Below, piece after piece: positions 8,210 to 16,643 of a stretch of 45,107 bases of DNA. The notes below the pieces were generated by a model. That model had not been told where the DNA came from and made no database searches. It saw nothing but the letters and a program-made list of their open reading frames with translations. The position numbers and the translations under genes were made by a program. The stretch is from Oceanicaulis sp. BBD 1991-10 (GTDB lineage Bacteria > Pseudomonadota > Alphaproteobacteria > Caulobacterales > Maricaulaceae). The stretch covers positions 40,321 to 85,427 of the forward strand of contig LYSW01000022.1 of assembly GCA_001657295.1 (NCBI GenBank), written 5' to 3'. Position 1 is the first letter of the stretch. Every line of letters begins with the position of its first letter.

Positions 8210-10039
8210 CTAGGGCGGTTGAAGCCGGCCGTTGATACGCAATTGGCCGTCCTCGTCGGGCCAGGAGGTGACGGTCCAGTCTGCGACCCGGTCCAGGGCG
8301 ATCGTCACGCCGCCGGCCGCGCCGATCTGGGCGCTTTCGGCCACGGCGCCGATCTGGGCGCTGCTGGCGCCGAGCACTTTGAGATCGAGCAGGTCGACCG
8401 CGCCGTCTGCGACAGTCAGCTGGCTCGCGCCGACGACCAGCAGGTCCGCCCGGGATGTCTCGATCGTGTTCAGCGACAGCGTGCTGGCTCCGGCGACCGT
8501 CGCCGTGATCGGGCGATGGAGCCTCCCGATCGTGCTGCGGCTGGCGCCGATCTGATCAAGGGTCAGCGCCGCTGCGGCCTCTTCGATCTGCAGGGCGCTG
8601 GCGTCGGACAGAACAAATTCAGCGCGCGCGCCCAGGCGTTCAATCGTCAAGCTGGATTGATCCGCCCCGCTCAAACGGGCCGGCGCGGCGAAGTCGGCGA
8701 AAACCAGATGCGCGCAGTCTTCGGCCTGGATGCGTCCGCGCGCCGCGCCCGCGACCCTGGCCTGACTGGCGCCGGACACGGTCAGCTCGATCTCTTCCGG
8801 CACACGAACGATGAGATCGGCGGGCCCGGCCGCGGCGGCGGCCGGCGTGCAAGGCGTGTCGCTCCGCGGTCCCAGGATCAATTGCGCGCCGGCCGTTTCC
8901 ATTGCGACCTCTAAGCCCTGGACCGGGCGAATCTCGATGTCCCGCCGAGCTTCAAAGACCAGGTTGATGCGGCCGGGATGGCGCAGCTCCAGGCGCGATT
9001 GCGAGACATGGCGCGGCGCATCATAGGCGCCGGCCAGGCTGAACAGCGCCGTTTCGCCGATCAGCGGCTGGCGCTGCAAGGGCTGTGCGGCCCAGGCGCC
9101 GGCAGCGGCTGCGGCGGCCAGCACCGCCAGCACGCCGCGCCCGAGACGGAGGCGGAAGCGGCTGGGCCGCGCGCGGGTCAGCATCGCCACACGCTCGACC
9201 AGCGGATGCCGGGGGGTCCAGGCGCATCCCGACGGCATGAAGCGGCTGGATCCGGCCTGCGCAGACAAAAGCGCGCGCGAATAGGCGGCCTCGCGGCCCG
9301 GCGCCGCCGCCAGGGCGTCCGCGTCGCGGGCCATCTCCTGGTCCTGGCGAAAGCAGCGCGCGGCGAAATGGATCAGCGGGTTGAACCAGAACGCGCTGAC
9401 CAAGAGGCACACGGCCATATTCACACGCGTATCGCCCTGCCTGAGATGGGCGCGCTCATGGCTGAGCACCAGCGCCTGTTCTGTTGGGTCAAACCGGGTC
9501 TCAAAATCGGCCGGGATCACCACCCTTGGGCGCCACACCCCGACGACAGCCGGACCGACGCATGCCGACGCGGCGCGGAACACGCCCAGCCCGTCGACCG
9601 GCGCCATGGGCGCGTAGGCCTGGCAGGCGCGCCAGTGCTGCACGGCGAACACGCAAAGGCTGATCGCCAGCCCGGTCAGCCAGACCCCCAAAAGCGGCGT
9701 GGTCATGACGGCGCCAGCCTCGATGGAGAGATCCAGAGGCATGGGCACCGGCGATATCGGGTCGCCCGCCGGCGGAGCCGGCTCAACCTCTATCGGCGTC
9801 AGCGGCGCGATCGAAGTTGCGGACTGCGGCGGCGACGCCGGCGGCGCGCTGAGCGCCGAGGGCGCGGTGCGTGCGGGCAAGGCCAGCGCCAGCAGGCTGA
9901 CCGGCGCCAGGGTCCAGAGATGATAGGCCGGCTTGGCGCCCAGATGGCGGCGGACAAAGGGCCTCAGCGCCAGGATTCCGCCGACGGCGAGGCTTAGGAC
10001 GACGGTCGCATGGGCCAGGCCGGCGATGAACTCACCCAT
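8210..10039 (-). CDS. M56 (BlaR1/MecR1-like) membrane metallopeptidase with C-terminal adhesin-like beta domain
   Basis: About 609 residues. The N-terminal half has four to five transmembrane helices and a cytoplasmic M56 zinc metallopeptidase domain with the HExxH motif H194-ERA-H198 followed by an RQGD segment. This is the module that, in BlaR1, triggers cleavage of the BlaI repressor. A further helix (GRGVLAVLAAAAAAGAWAA) leads to an exported C-terminal region of about 290 residues with recurrent 'GAS' turns (SGASQ, IGASR, AGAST, VGASQ, LGASS), as in DUF2807/GIN-type beta-helical domains. No penicillin-binding SxxK sensor domain is present, so the input signal is not evidently a beta-lactam. 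The start is taken at the ATG at 10039, overlapping the blaI stop by 8 bases; an upstream in-frame start at 10057 is possible. Confidence 0.85.
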   Translation of the reverse strand: MGEFIAGLAHATVVLSLAVGGILALRPFVRRHLGAKPAYHLWTLAPVSLLALALPARTAPSALSAPPASPPQSATSIAPLTPIEVEPAPPAGDPISPVPMPLDLSIEAGAVMTTPLLGVWLTGLAISLCVFAVQHWRACQAYAPMAPVDGLGVFRAASACVGPAVVGVWRPRVVIPADFETRFDPTEQALVLSHERAHLRQGDTRVNMAVCLLVSAFWFNPLIHFAARCFRQDQEMARDADALAAAPGREAAYSRALLSAQAGSSRFMPSGCAWTPRHPLVERVAMLTRARPSRFRLRLGRGVLAVLAAAAAAGAWAAQPLQRQPLIGETALFSLAGAYDAPRHVSQSRLELRHPGRINLVFEARRDIEIRPVQGLEVAMETAGAQLILGPRSDTPCTPAAAAAGPADLIVRVPEEIELTVSGASQARVAGAARGRIQAEDCAHLVFADFAAPARLSGADQSSLTIERLGARAEFVLSDASALQIEEAAAALTLDQIGASRSTIGRLHRPITATVAGASTLSLNTIETSRADLLVVGASQLTVADGAVDLLDLKVLGASSAQIGAVAESAQIGAAGGVTIALDRVADWTVTSWPDEDGQLRINGRLQPP

Positions 10040-10397
10040 CTTTCTCAAGCCTCGCAATCATGGCCTTCAGCGCCGCAAGATCATCCGGGTTCAGGCGTTT
10101 GGACGTCGAAAAATGGCTGACCATGGCGGAGACATCGCCGTTGAAGACCCGGTCCAGAAAGCCCTGGCTTTCCTCCTCCACATAGGCGTCGCGGGTCTTG
10201 ATCGGGCGGTAGTGGAATTTCCGTCCGATCCGGTTCGCCTCGATCGCCCCCTTGTTAAGAAGCCGGTTCAGCAAGGTTTTGATGGTCGCCGGCGCCCAGT
10301 CATGCACGGGGCACAACACATCGGCGATTTGTTCGGCGGTCGCAGGGCTTTTATCCCACAACACGTCCATCACATGGCGTTCCGCCGCACTAATCAT
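10032..10397 (-). CDS. BlaI/MecI/CopY-family repressor
   Basis: 121 residues. The winged-helix domain (residues about 1-75) has the family pattern: AAERHVMDVLW at the start, a TAEQIADVL helix, the recognition helix APATIKTLLNRLLNKG, and a wing ending RKFHYRPI. The C-terminal helices mediate dimerisation. BlaI proteins bind TACA-N2-TGTA operators and are inactivated by proteolysis when the partner M56 sensor is triggered. Two such operators lie directly upstream. It is the first gene of a three-gene operon with the M56 gene and the serine hydrolase. Confidence 0.93.
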   Translation of the reverse strand: MISAAERHVMDVLWDKSPATAEQIADVLCPVHDWAPATIKTLLNRLLNKGAIEANRIGRKFHYRPIKTRDAYVEEESQGFLDRVFNGDVSAMVSHFSTSKRLNPDDLAALKAMIARLEKDG

Positions 10398-10402
10398 ATC
10401 GT

Positions 10403-10414
10403 TTACACCTGTAA
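10403..10414. promoter_or_regulatory. BlaI-type operator, proximal copy
   Basis: TTACACCTGTAA matches the BlaI/MecI core TACA-N2-TGTA exactly and begins 5 bases upstream of the blaI start codon, so a bound dimer would block the ribosome-binding and promoter region. Confidence 0.75.
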
Positions 10415-10426
10415 TCCGATTTCAGA

Positions 10427-10438
10427 TTACACTTGTAA
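10427..10438. promoter_or_regulatory. BlaI-type operator, distal copy
   Basis: TTACACTTGTAA is the second exact TACA-N2-TGTA site, centred 24 bases from the first. The two copies together form a larger imperfect inverted repeat (10401-10440, 14 of 16 arm positions paired). A double operator is the arrangement of classical bla/mec promoters. Confidence 0.75.
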
Positions 10439-10523
10439 ACAGTCGAGTCAACTCGGCCTTGCCCGATCGCGTCGCGACGCTTTGACCCAACGCGTCATGG
10501 TCGATTTGACTCCTCAGGCGCAT

Positions 10524-10555
10524 TTCCATAACGTGTTATATAACATATTATGGAA
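10524..10555. promoter_or_regulatory. 32-bp palindrome before the second MarR gene
   Basis: The arms TTCCATAA (10524-10531) and TTATGGAA (10548-10555) are perfect, and the centre contains TGTTATATAACA, so only two base pairs of the 32-bp palindrome fail to match. It ends 7 bases before the MarR start codon at 10563 and overlaps its ribosome-binding region. An AT-rich palindrome of this size is typical of MarR operators; autoregulation is inferred. Confidence 0.65.
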
Positions 10556-10562
10556 AAAGCCT

Positions 10563-11069
10563 ATGACAACCGATCTGATTGCTCAACTGGGTCATCTCAC
10601 GCTCGGCAGCCGCCTGCGGCGGACCGGAGAGCGCCTGCAGGCGACGACGCAAGCCTATCTCGCGCGCAACGGGATCAAGATTCAGGTCGCGCATCTTTCC
10701 GTGCTTTACGCCTTGAGCCGAGGCGAGCCCTGCGGGATCGGCGATCTCGCCGAAACGCTCGCCATGAGCCAACCTGGCGTGACCCGCATGGTCGACAAGC
10801 TGGAAGCCGGCGGCTGGGTTGAAACGGCGCGGCGCGACGATGATCGCCGCCAGCGCGATGTCAGGCTCTCGGCGGCGGGGCGTGAGCTGGTGACGGCGGC
10901 CAACGCGCTGCATTGGCCGGTGATTGAAGCCTCGGTGGCGTCGATATGTTCTCAGCTCGACGGACCGCTGCTCGATCAGCTTGCGGGTCTGGAGGCGGCG
11001 ATGGCGCGCGGCGATCTCGAGGCGGAGCTGGACGCCCGGACCAGAGAGCATGGCGATGCACGTCCTTGA
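10563..11069 (+). CDS. MarR-family transcriptional regulator
   Basis: 168 residues. The MarR winged helix is clear: an IQVAHLSVLYAL helix, GIGDLAETLAMSQPGVTRMVDKLEAGGWV as helix-turn-helix, and the wing TARRDDDRRQRDVRLSAAG with the conserved D-x-R. The start is the ATG at 10563; the longer upstream frame runs antisense through blaI and is not coding. It is divergent from the blaI operon and overlaps the downstream GNAT gene by 20 bases, an arrangement in which MarR usually controls the co-transcribed enzyme. The ligand is unknown. Confidence 0.9.
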   Translation: MTTDLIAQLGHLTLGSRLRRTGERLQATTQAYLARNGIKIQVAHLSVLYALSRGEPCGIGDLAETLAMSQPGVTRMVDKLEAGGWVETARRDDDRRQRDVRLSAAGRELVTAANALHWPVIEASVASICSQLDGPLLDQLAGLEAAMARGDLEAELDARTREHGDARP

Positions 11070-11733
11070 TCGTCCCGTGTGGAACAGTCTGACCACACGC
11101 CAGCAGGACATCTCGATCGGCGACGCGCTGGCGCGGCGCTATCGCCCCGACATCAATCTGTTCGCCGCCCCCCGGGATGACGGCGCGCCTGCGCTTGAAG
11201 CCTTAAGCGCGCTCATCCAGCCCGATGAGACGATTTTCCTGCTTCAAGCCGGCCCGGCGCCGATCCCGCCCGGCTTCGAGACGGTGAAGGCGGGTCCAGG
11301 CGTTCAAATGGTGGCTGGCGCTCCGATCGAGCTTGTCCCCGGCCCTGACGCGATTCAGCCCCTGACCGAAGCGGACGCGCCGGACATGCTGGCGCTCGCC
11401 ACGCTCACCGAACCAGGGCCGTTTCTGGCGCGCACCCATCTCATGGGTGAATTCTGGGGCGTCGTCCGCGGCGGCCGGCTTGCAGCCATGGCGGGCGAGC
11501 GCATGCGCCTTCCCGGCTTTTGCGAACTGAGCGGCGTGTGCACCCATCCCGATTTTGAAGGCCAGGGTCTGGCGCGGCGCTTGTCCGCCCATGTGGCGCA
11601 TCGGATTCAGGCGCGCGGCGAGACGCCTTTCCTCCACGCCTGGACGTCAAATACGCGCGCCATCGGGCTTTATGAGCGGCTGGGATTTGAGGTGCGAAGC
11701 GCGGTGAACGCCGTGGTGCTCCGGCGTTGTTAG
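11050..11733 (+). CDS. GNAT-family N-acetyltransferase (FR47-like)
   Basis: 227 residues. The C-terminal half carries the GNAT fold: a GVVRGGRLAAMAGERM strand pair, the acetyl-CoA pyrophosphate loop in THPDFEGQGLARRL, and the late motif TSNTRAIGLYERLGFEVRS. The N-terminal half is a divergent pseudo-GNAT domain, as in FR47-like proteins. It transfers an acyl group from CoA to an amine whose identity is not visible. The start ATG at 11050 lies within the end of the MarR gene, so the two are probably co-transcribed and translationally coupled; ATG at 11056 is an alternative. It converges on the next gene, with stop codons overlapping. Confidence 0.9.
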   Translation: MAMHVLDRPVWNSLTTRQQDISIGDALARRYRPDINLFAAPRDDGAPALEALSALIQPDETIFLLQAGPAPIPPGFETVKAGPGVQMVAGAPIELVPGPDAIQPLTEADAPDMLALATLTEPGPFLARTHLMGEFWGVVRGGRLAAMAGERMRLPGFCELSGVCTHPDFEGQGLARRLSAHVAHRIQARGETPFLHAWTSNTRAIGLYERLGFEVRSAVNAVVLRRC

Positions 11734-13412
11734 GCCGCCTTCAGCCCGGCCATCAGGCCCTGAATCTCGGTGAGCACGGCGCGGTTTTCCGGTTGGGCGG
11801 CGGCCTTGCGGCCCATCTCTCCGCCGATCAGGCGCAAGGCGCGGGCCTTGGCGTCTTCACAACACTGGCCATGCGGCAGCACGCCGGAGGCGGCGAGCTT
11901 GAGCAGCGCCCGGGCGTTGTCCAGCGGCGGCCGGCCGGATTCGGCCAGCTTTCGCAGAATCTTCGTCTCATCGAGAATCTTCATTCCGACCTGATCGAAG
12001 GCGAGCGCGAGCTCGGCCTTGTCGGACTTTGGAAACGCCCCCTTCTGAGCCCGCGCTTGCAGCGCGGTGAGGCGCGATAATCGCTCCAGCGGCTGGCCGG
12101 CGCCGCGCACGAAATGGCTTTCCGCCTGCGGACTGCCCAGGCGGGCGCGGATATAGGCGGCGAGTTTTTTCTTGTTCTGGTCGCCGACGATATTGTCTTC
12201 GATCTGGAACAGCCGCTCAATCTGCTCAGCCGGATCGTCGGCGTTCGCCAGCGCCTCCTCGACGGTATCCGGCGCCAGCAGCTTGGCGGAACGGTGGGTG
12301 AAGGCGTCGACCAGCGAATCTGGATGCAGGTTCGGGCCGGAAGCCGCGATCAGGCGCTGAGCCAGCTGCCGCGCAAGCTCGATCTCAGCCATGACGCTGC
12401 CGGGCCGGAAGCGCTTCGGCGCGCGCAATGCGGAAAGGATGCGCTTGGCGATCTCGATATGGCTCGTGGGGAAGGACTTGCGGGCAAAGCCCTCGGCCAG
12501 CGAGCGCGACGCGTCCGGCGCGGAAATCAGGTCCGGGCTTTCCGGCGCGCCTTCATAGACCGCCGTCAGGCGCGAGACCTGGTCGCCCAAATCATCGGCG
12601 TCTCCGACAACGCCTCTCACGCCGCCGTCAAAGCTGAGCATTTCGGCCAGGAAATTGTCGGTTTCGCGCGCCGCGAAGGCCCGCGCTTCCGGGTCCTGCG
12701 GCAGGTCCTTGTGCAGGCCGAGCAGAATTCCCGCCTTCTCGCCGAAGTCGCGGGCGTCGGAGAGCCGGTCCGCGATCGCCTTGCGCAGGCGCTTCTCTGG
12801 CGACCCTTCGGCCAGAATCTGCGAGGCCTGGTCCGCAAAGGAGTTCGCCTTCGGCGGCTTCTTGCCCTTTTTCGCTTCGCGGCGGGCCTGGGAGACGCCT
12901 TTCTCGACCAGCTCTGTCAGCAGGCGGACATAGGCGTGCACGGACGCGTCCGTATTCTGGGCGCGCGCGATCGCAACCTTTTGAATGGCGTGCTGAAGGT
13001 CGGTGTCGGAGCCGTCGAGATCTTCAATCAGATCCGACCGGTGCAGCAATTCGAGCGGCGCGGCCTGTTTCCGTTCAAGCCAGCCGGCGAGCACGCGCCG
13101 CACAGTGTCGCGCGCAGCCGGTCCGGCGAGATCGTCTGGCGTCAGGCAGGGCAGGCTGGCGTCGCCTTTCTTCTCTTCCGGATCGGCGAAGCGCTCCGGA
13201 CCCGATTCAAAAATCGTGACCCCGCGAAACTCGCTGTCCTCAGGCACCCAGACTTCCTTGACCACCCGAACCGAGCCCTTGGCGTGGCGGGATTTGAGCC
13301 GATGGGCGAGCGCCAGCGCATCGTCACGCTCGGGCAGCGCCTCGACCAGCGTCCAGGACGCTTTCTTATGCTTCTTCACGAAGACTTCGTGATGGGTGTC
13401 TTTGCCGGCCAT
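11730..13412 (-). CDS. Uncharacterised protein, about 560 residues
   Basis: I do not recognise a family. The protein starts at MAGKDTHHEVF (ATG at 13412; a GTG four codons upstream is close to a GGGGAGG and is also possible). Residues 1-70 look like a compact alpha/beta domain (HEVFVKKHKKASWTLVEA, then SVRVVKEVWVP). The rest is predicted almost entirely alpha-helical, rich in charged residues and leucine/alanine, with no signal peptide and no transmembrane segment, so it is probably cytoplasmic. No catalytic motif is evident. One CC pair (GQCCEDAKAR) lies near the C-terminus. It is divergent from chvI across 146 bases, so could share regulation with the envelope-stress system; that is speculative. 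Confidence 0.8.
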   Translation of the reverse strand: MAGKDTHHEVFVKKHKKASWTLVEALPERDDALALAHRLKSRHAKGSVRVVKEVWVPEDSEFRGVTIFESGPERFADPEEKKGDASLPCLTPDDLAGPAARDTVRRVLAGWLERKQAAPLELLHRSDLIEDLDGSDTDLQHAIQKVAIARAQNTDASVHAYVRLLTELVEKGVSQARREAKKGKKPPKANSFADQASQILAEGSPEKRLRKAIADRLSDARDFGEKAGILLGLHKDLPQDPEARAFAARETDNFLAEMLSFDGGVRGVVGDADDLGDQVSRLTAVYEGAPESPDLISAPDASRSLAEGFARKSFPTSHIEIAKRILSALRAPKRFRPGSVMAEIELARQLAQRLIAASGPNLHPDSLVDAFTHRSAKLLAPDTVEEALANADDPAEQIERLFQIEDNIVGDQNKKKLAAYIRARLGSPQAESHFVRGAGQPLERLSRLTALQARAQKGAFPKSDKAELALAFDQVGMKILDETKILRKLAESGRPPLDNARALLKLAASGVLPHGQCCEDAKARALRLIGGEMGRKAAAQPENRAVLTEIQGLMAGLKAA

Positions 13413-13558
13413 GGTCCGCGCCACGCCTCCCCGAGACCTGAGGCGCGCAGCATGGCGGAATCGTGCTTAACTTCAGGTAACCACCGCTTGCCAGCCGGTT
13501 TTGCGCGGATAAGCTGCGGTTTGAACGGACAAAACCGTGCCGGCAAAGGGCAAAGAGA

Positions 13559-14257
13559 ATGGCCACCATCGCGCTGGTCGATGACGACGAGAATATCCTG
13601 ACTTCCGTCTCCATCTTCCTGGAGAATGAAGGCTATAACGTGCGCACCTTCACCGAGGGCGCGACCGCGCTGCCGCAATTGATCGACAATCCGCCGGACC
13701 TGGCGATTTTCGACATCAAGATGCCGCGCATGGACGGATTGGAATTGCTGAGACGGGTGCGCCAAAGCTCGAATCTGCCGGTGATCTTCCTGACTTCGAA
13801 AGATGACGAGTTCGACGAGGCGCTGGGCCTGGATCTGGGTGCGGACGATTACATCGCCAAACCCTTCTCCCAGCAATTGCTGGCGCGGCGAATCAAGGCG
13901 GTGCTGCGCCGCTCGCAGTCCGATCCCGGCCTGGATGGCGATGCGGGCGATCAAAAGGCGATCCAGCGCGGCCGGCTGACCATGGACCCCAATCGTCACG
14001 CCTGCCTGTGGGACAGCCGTCCGGTGCGCCTGACCGTGACCGAATTCCTGATCCTGCAATCCCTGGCGAACCGGCCGGGCTTTGTGAAGAGCCGCGACAA
14101 TCTTATGGACGCGGCCTATGACGATCAGGTCTATGTCGATGACCGCACCATCGACAGCCATATCAAGCGCATCCGCAAGAAATTCCGTGAAGTCGACACC
14201 AGCTTTGACGGAATAGAGACCCTTTATGGCGTCGGATACCGCTACAAAGAGGCCTGA
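13559..14257 (+). CDS. chvI: Response regulator ChvI (OmpR family)
   Basis: 232 residues. The receiver domain has D8/D9, the phosphoacceptor D52 ([12 protein letters not shown]), T79 (FLTS) and K101 (AKPFS). The C-terminal OmpR/PhoB winged helix ends [19 protein letters not shown]...GVGYRYKEA. ChvI is the essential or near-essential regulator of envelope, acid and exopolysaccharide responses in alphaproteobacteria, phosphorylated by ChvG. The chvG start lies inside its last codons. Assignment to ChvI rather than another OmpR regulator rests on the sequence signature and on the chvG-EIIA-HPr neighbourhood. Confidence 0.95.
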   Translation: MATIALVDDDENILTSVSIFLENEGYNVRTFTEGATALPQLIDNPPDLAIFDIKMPRMDGLELLRRVRQSSNLPVIFLTSKDDEFDEALGLDLGADDYIAKPFSQQLLARRIKAVLRRSQSDPGLDGDAGDQKAIQRGRLTMDPNRHACLWDSRPVRLTVTEFLILQSLANRPGFVKSRDNLMDAAYDDQVYVDDRTIDSHIKRIRKKFREVDTSFDGIETLYGVGYRYKEA

Positions 14258-15875
14258 ACGCCTCCGCCAGCTCCTGGCCGTGCTGGCGGTCTGGCTGCGC
14301 CGGACTTTCACTTCGCGGCTGGCCTGGACCATCATCGGCGTGAACCTGGCCGCGCTCGCCGTGCTGCTGGCGGGGATGTGGGCGCTGACTGAAAACCGCC
14401 GCGGGCTGGTTGATGCGAAAGTGGATTCGCTCACCGCCCAGGCGGAGATCATCGCCAACATCATCACCGAAACATCCGTGTCCGGCGATGCCCCCGGCCC
14501 CCGCATGGACGCCGACGGGGCCCGGGAAGTGCTGCGCCGTCTGTCTCAACTTTATGTGCCGGATGAAACGCGCGCGCTGCTTTATGAACCCGGCCCGCGG
14601 CGCATCGCCGACAGCGACCTGATCGCCGGCGCCGTGGAACAGAGCGCGCTGCCGGCCCCGGGCGAGGCCGCGGCGGCGGGTCCCGGGCTGTGGCGGCGGA
14701 TCGAAGACGCGGTCAGCGGTCTGTTCCTTAACGCAGAGGAGCGCGCCCGGCTGGATCGGGATTTGATCGAAGAGGTCAAGGCGGCGTTTGAGACCGGCGA
14801 ACCGCAAGCCGGATTGCGGCGGGGGCCGGACGGCGAGCGCATCGTGTCGGTGACGATCCCGATCCAGCTGATCCAGGCCGTCGTCGGAACCGTGACGTAT
14901 GAATCCTATGATTTCGACGAATTGATCGCGGCCGAGCGCGCCGCGATCCTGCCCTATGCTCTGACCGCCTTCATTGCGATCATGACGGGCGCGCTCTGGC
15001 TGACCGGATCGATCGCCAGACCGGTGCGCCGTCTGGCCGACGCCGCCCGCGCCGTGCGGCTGGCCGGCGGCCGTCGCGTGCCGCTTCCGGACATGAGCCG
15101 GCGGCGCGATGAAATCGGCGATATGGGCCGCGCCTTCACTGCAATGACCGACGCGCTCTACGACCGGCTGGACGCGATTGAAAGCTTCGCCGCCGACGTC
15201 AGCCACGAGATCAAGAATCCGCTCACCTCGATCCGTTCCGCGGCGGAGATCCTTCCGCTCGCAAAGGACGCCGCCCGGCGCGACAAGCTCATTGCGGTGA
15301 TTCAGCACGACGTGAAGCGCCTGGACCGGCTGATCACGGACATCTCGAACGCCTCCCGCCTGGACGCCGAGCTGGCGCGGGAGGATGTGTCGGTGATCGA
15401 TCTGGGCCGTCTTCTGACCGACCTGTCCGCCTTGGAGATGGGCCCCGGCGACGCCGGATCGGGCCGTCCGGAGGTCAGGCTCAAAACCCAAGGCTCAGAC
15501 TTGAAGATCCGCGGTCATGAGGGGCCGCTGAGCCGGGTCTTCATCAACTTGATCGAAAACGCGGTGACATTCTCCCCGCCGGACGGCGTGGTCACGATCA
15601 GCATTCGCCGCGTCGGCACCGCGCACGGGCGCATCATCGTTGAAGTCAGCGATGAAGGTCCCGGCATTCCTCCGGATAATCTGGAGACGATTTTCCAGCG
15701 CTTCTACACCCAGCGGCCGGAAGGCGCCGCATTCGGTTCGCATTCCGGTCTCGGCCTGGCGATCGCGCGCCAGATCGTCTCCGCGCACGGCGGGCGGATA
15801 TCGGCGGCGAACCGCTCGGACCGGACCGGCGCCCGCTTCACCGTTGACCTTCCTGCCACATCCCGCGCGCCATAG
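14226..15875 (+). CDS. chvG: Sensor histidine kinase ChvG
   Basis: 549 residues. A transmembrane helix at about 33-52 is followed by a periplasmic sensor domain (about 55-240), a second helix (about 243-262), a HAMP linker, the dimerisation/phosphoacceptor domain with H327 in [13 protein letters not shown], and a HATPase domain with an N-box ([11 protein letters not shown]), DEGPGI and a [11 protein letters not shown] lid region. It autophosphorylates and passes phosphate to ChvI. It overlaps chvI by 32 bases. In many alphaproteobacteria hprK follows directly, but here the next gene is EIIA. Confidence 0.95.
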   Translation: MASDTATKRPERLRQLLAVLAVWLRRTFTSRLAWTIIGVNLAALAVLLAGMWALTENRRGLVDAKVDSLTAQAEIIANIITETSVSGDAPGPRMDADGAREVLRRLSQLYVPDETRALLYEPGPRRIADSDLIAGAVEQSALPAPGEAAAAGPGLWRRIEDAVSGLFLNAEERARLDRDLIEEVKAAFETGEPQAGLRRGPDGERIVSVTIPIQLIQAVVGTVTYESYDFDELIAAERAAILPYALTAFIAIMTGALWLTGSIARPVRRLADAARAVRLAGGRRVPLPDMSRRRDEIGDMGRAFTAMTDALYDRLDAIESFAADVSHEIKNPLTSIRSAAEILPLAKDAARRDKLIAVIQHDVKRLDRLITDISNASRLDAELAREDVSVIDLGRLLTDLSALEMGPGDAGSGRPEVRLKTQGSDLKIRGHEGPLSRVFINLIENAVTFSPPDGVVTISIRRVGTAHGRIIVEVSDEGPGIPPDNLETIFQRFYTQRPEGAAFGSHSGLGLAIARQIVSAHGGRISAANRSDRTGARFTVDLPATSRAP

Positions 15876-15966
15876 CTGCAACGCCATGCCGCAGGGTCTT
15901 TCCGCGGTTGCGAAAGCAGGATTACATGACAGTCTCGCGACTGCGCGAAGGGGATTGTGAAGGGCT

Positions 15967-16368
15967 ATGATCGGCATCGTTGTCGTCACGCACGGCCGTT
16001 TGGCCGATGAGCTGGTCGCCGCAACCGAGCACGTGGTCGGCGCGCTTGAGGGCTGTGTGGCGATCTGCATCGGACCCGATGACGACATGGAGCGGCGGCG
16101 CGACGACATACGCAGCGCCATTGAAGCCAGCGATACCGGTTCCGGCGTGGTGATTTTGACCGACATGTTCGGCGGAACGCCCTCGAATCTGTCCATCTCG
16201 CTGCTCGACAAGGGCAAGGTCGAAGTGATCGCCGGGGCCAATCTGCCCATGCTGATCAAGCTGGCGGAGGCGCGCAGCCGGCTGACGCTGGGCGAGCTGG
16301 CCTCCAGCGCGGCCGAGGCCGGCCGGCGCTATATCGCCATCGCTTCGGACATATTGGACGCCTCGTGA
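15967..16368 (+). CDS. PTS EIIA component, mannose family
   Basis: 133 residues of the EIIA-Man fold. The phosphorylatable histidine is H9 (IVVVTHG), and the TDMFGGTPSNLS loop is conserved. No EIIB or EIIC transporter genes are nearby, so, as in other alphaproteobacteria, it probably acts as a regulatory phosphocarrier receiving phosphate from HPr rather than in sugar uptake. AAGGG precedes the ATG. It overlaps the HPr gene by 4 bases (GTGA) and follows chvG after 91 bases. Confidence 0.93.
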   Translation: MIGIVVVTHGRLADELVAATEHVVGALEGCVAICIGPDDDMERRRDDIRSAIEASDTGSGVVILTDMFGGTPSNLSISLLDKGKVEVIAGANLPMLIKLAEARSRLTLGELASSAAEAGRRYIAIASDILDAS

Positions 16369-16637
16369 GCGCGTCGCGATCGGTGACGATTTGCAATCAA
16401 CGCGGCTTGCACGCCCGTGCATCGGTGCGGTTTCTCAATGAAGCCGCGAATTATGACGCCGAGGTCAGCGTCGCGCGCGACGGCGAAGCGGTGCGCGCCG
16501 ATTCCGCGCTGGACCTGATGATGCTCGGCGCCGGACCGGGCGCCTGCATCACGATCAGCGCAGAAGGCCCCGAGGCCGCCGCCGCCGTTGACGCCCTGGC
16601 GGACCTTGTCGAGCGCAGGTTCGATGAAGACAGCTAA
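16365..16637 (+). CDS. ptsH: Phosphocarrier protein HPr
   Basis: 90 residues with a GTG start overlapping the EIIA stop. The EI-dependent phosphorylation site is H16 (GLHARAS). The regulatory serine aligns with S47 (ADSALDLMML), the site that HprK phosphorylates in bacteria that have it. The surrounding residues differ from the usual SIMGLM, reading SALDLM. HPr relays phosphate from EI (not in this window) to EIIA. It converges with the acidic membrane protein gene, with a 6-base gap. Confidence 0.93.
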   Translation: MSASRSVTICNQRGLHARASVRFLNEAANYDAEVSVARDGEAVRADSALDLMMLGAGPGACITISAEGPEAAAAVDALADLVERRFDEDS

Positions 16638-16643
16638 GGCGCG

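Noticed and set aside
9933-10562. N-terminal extension of the second MarR gene to 9933
   Set aside because: It would run antisense through blaI and across the operators; the ATG at 10563 gives a normal-length MarR protein.
12114-13601. 495-codon frame antisense to the orphan protein at 11730-13412
   Set aside because: The minus-strand frame has balanced amino acid composition and a plausible start; the plus frame is Arg/Gly/Gln-rich mirror coding.
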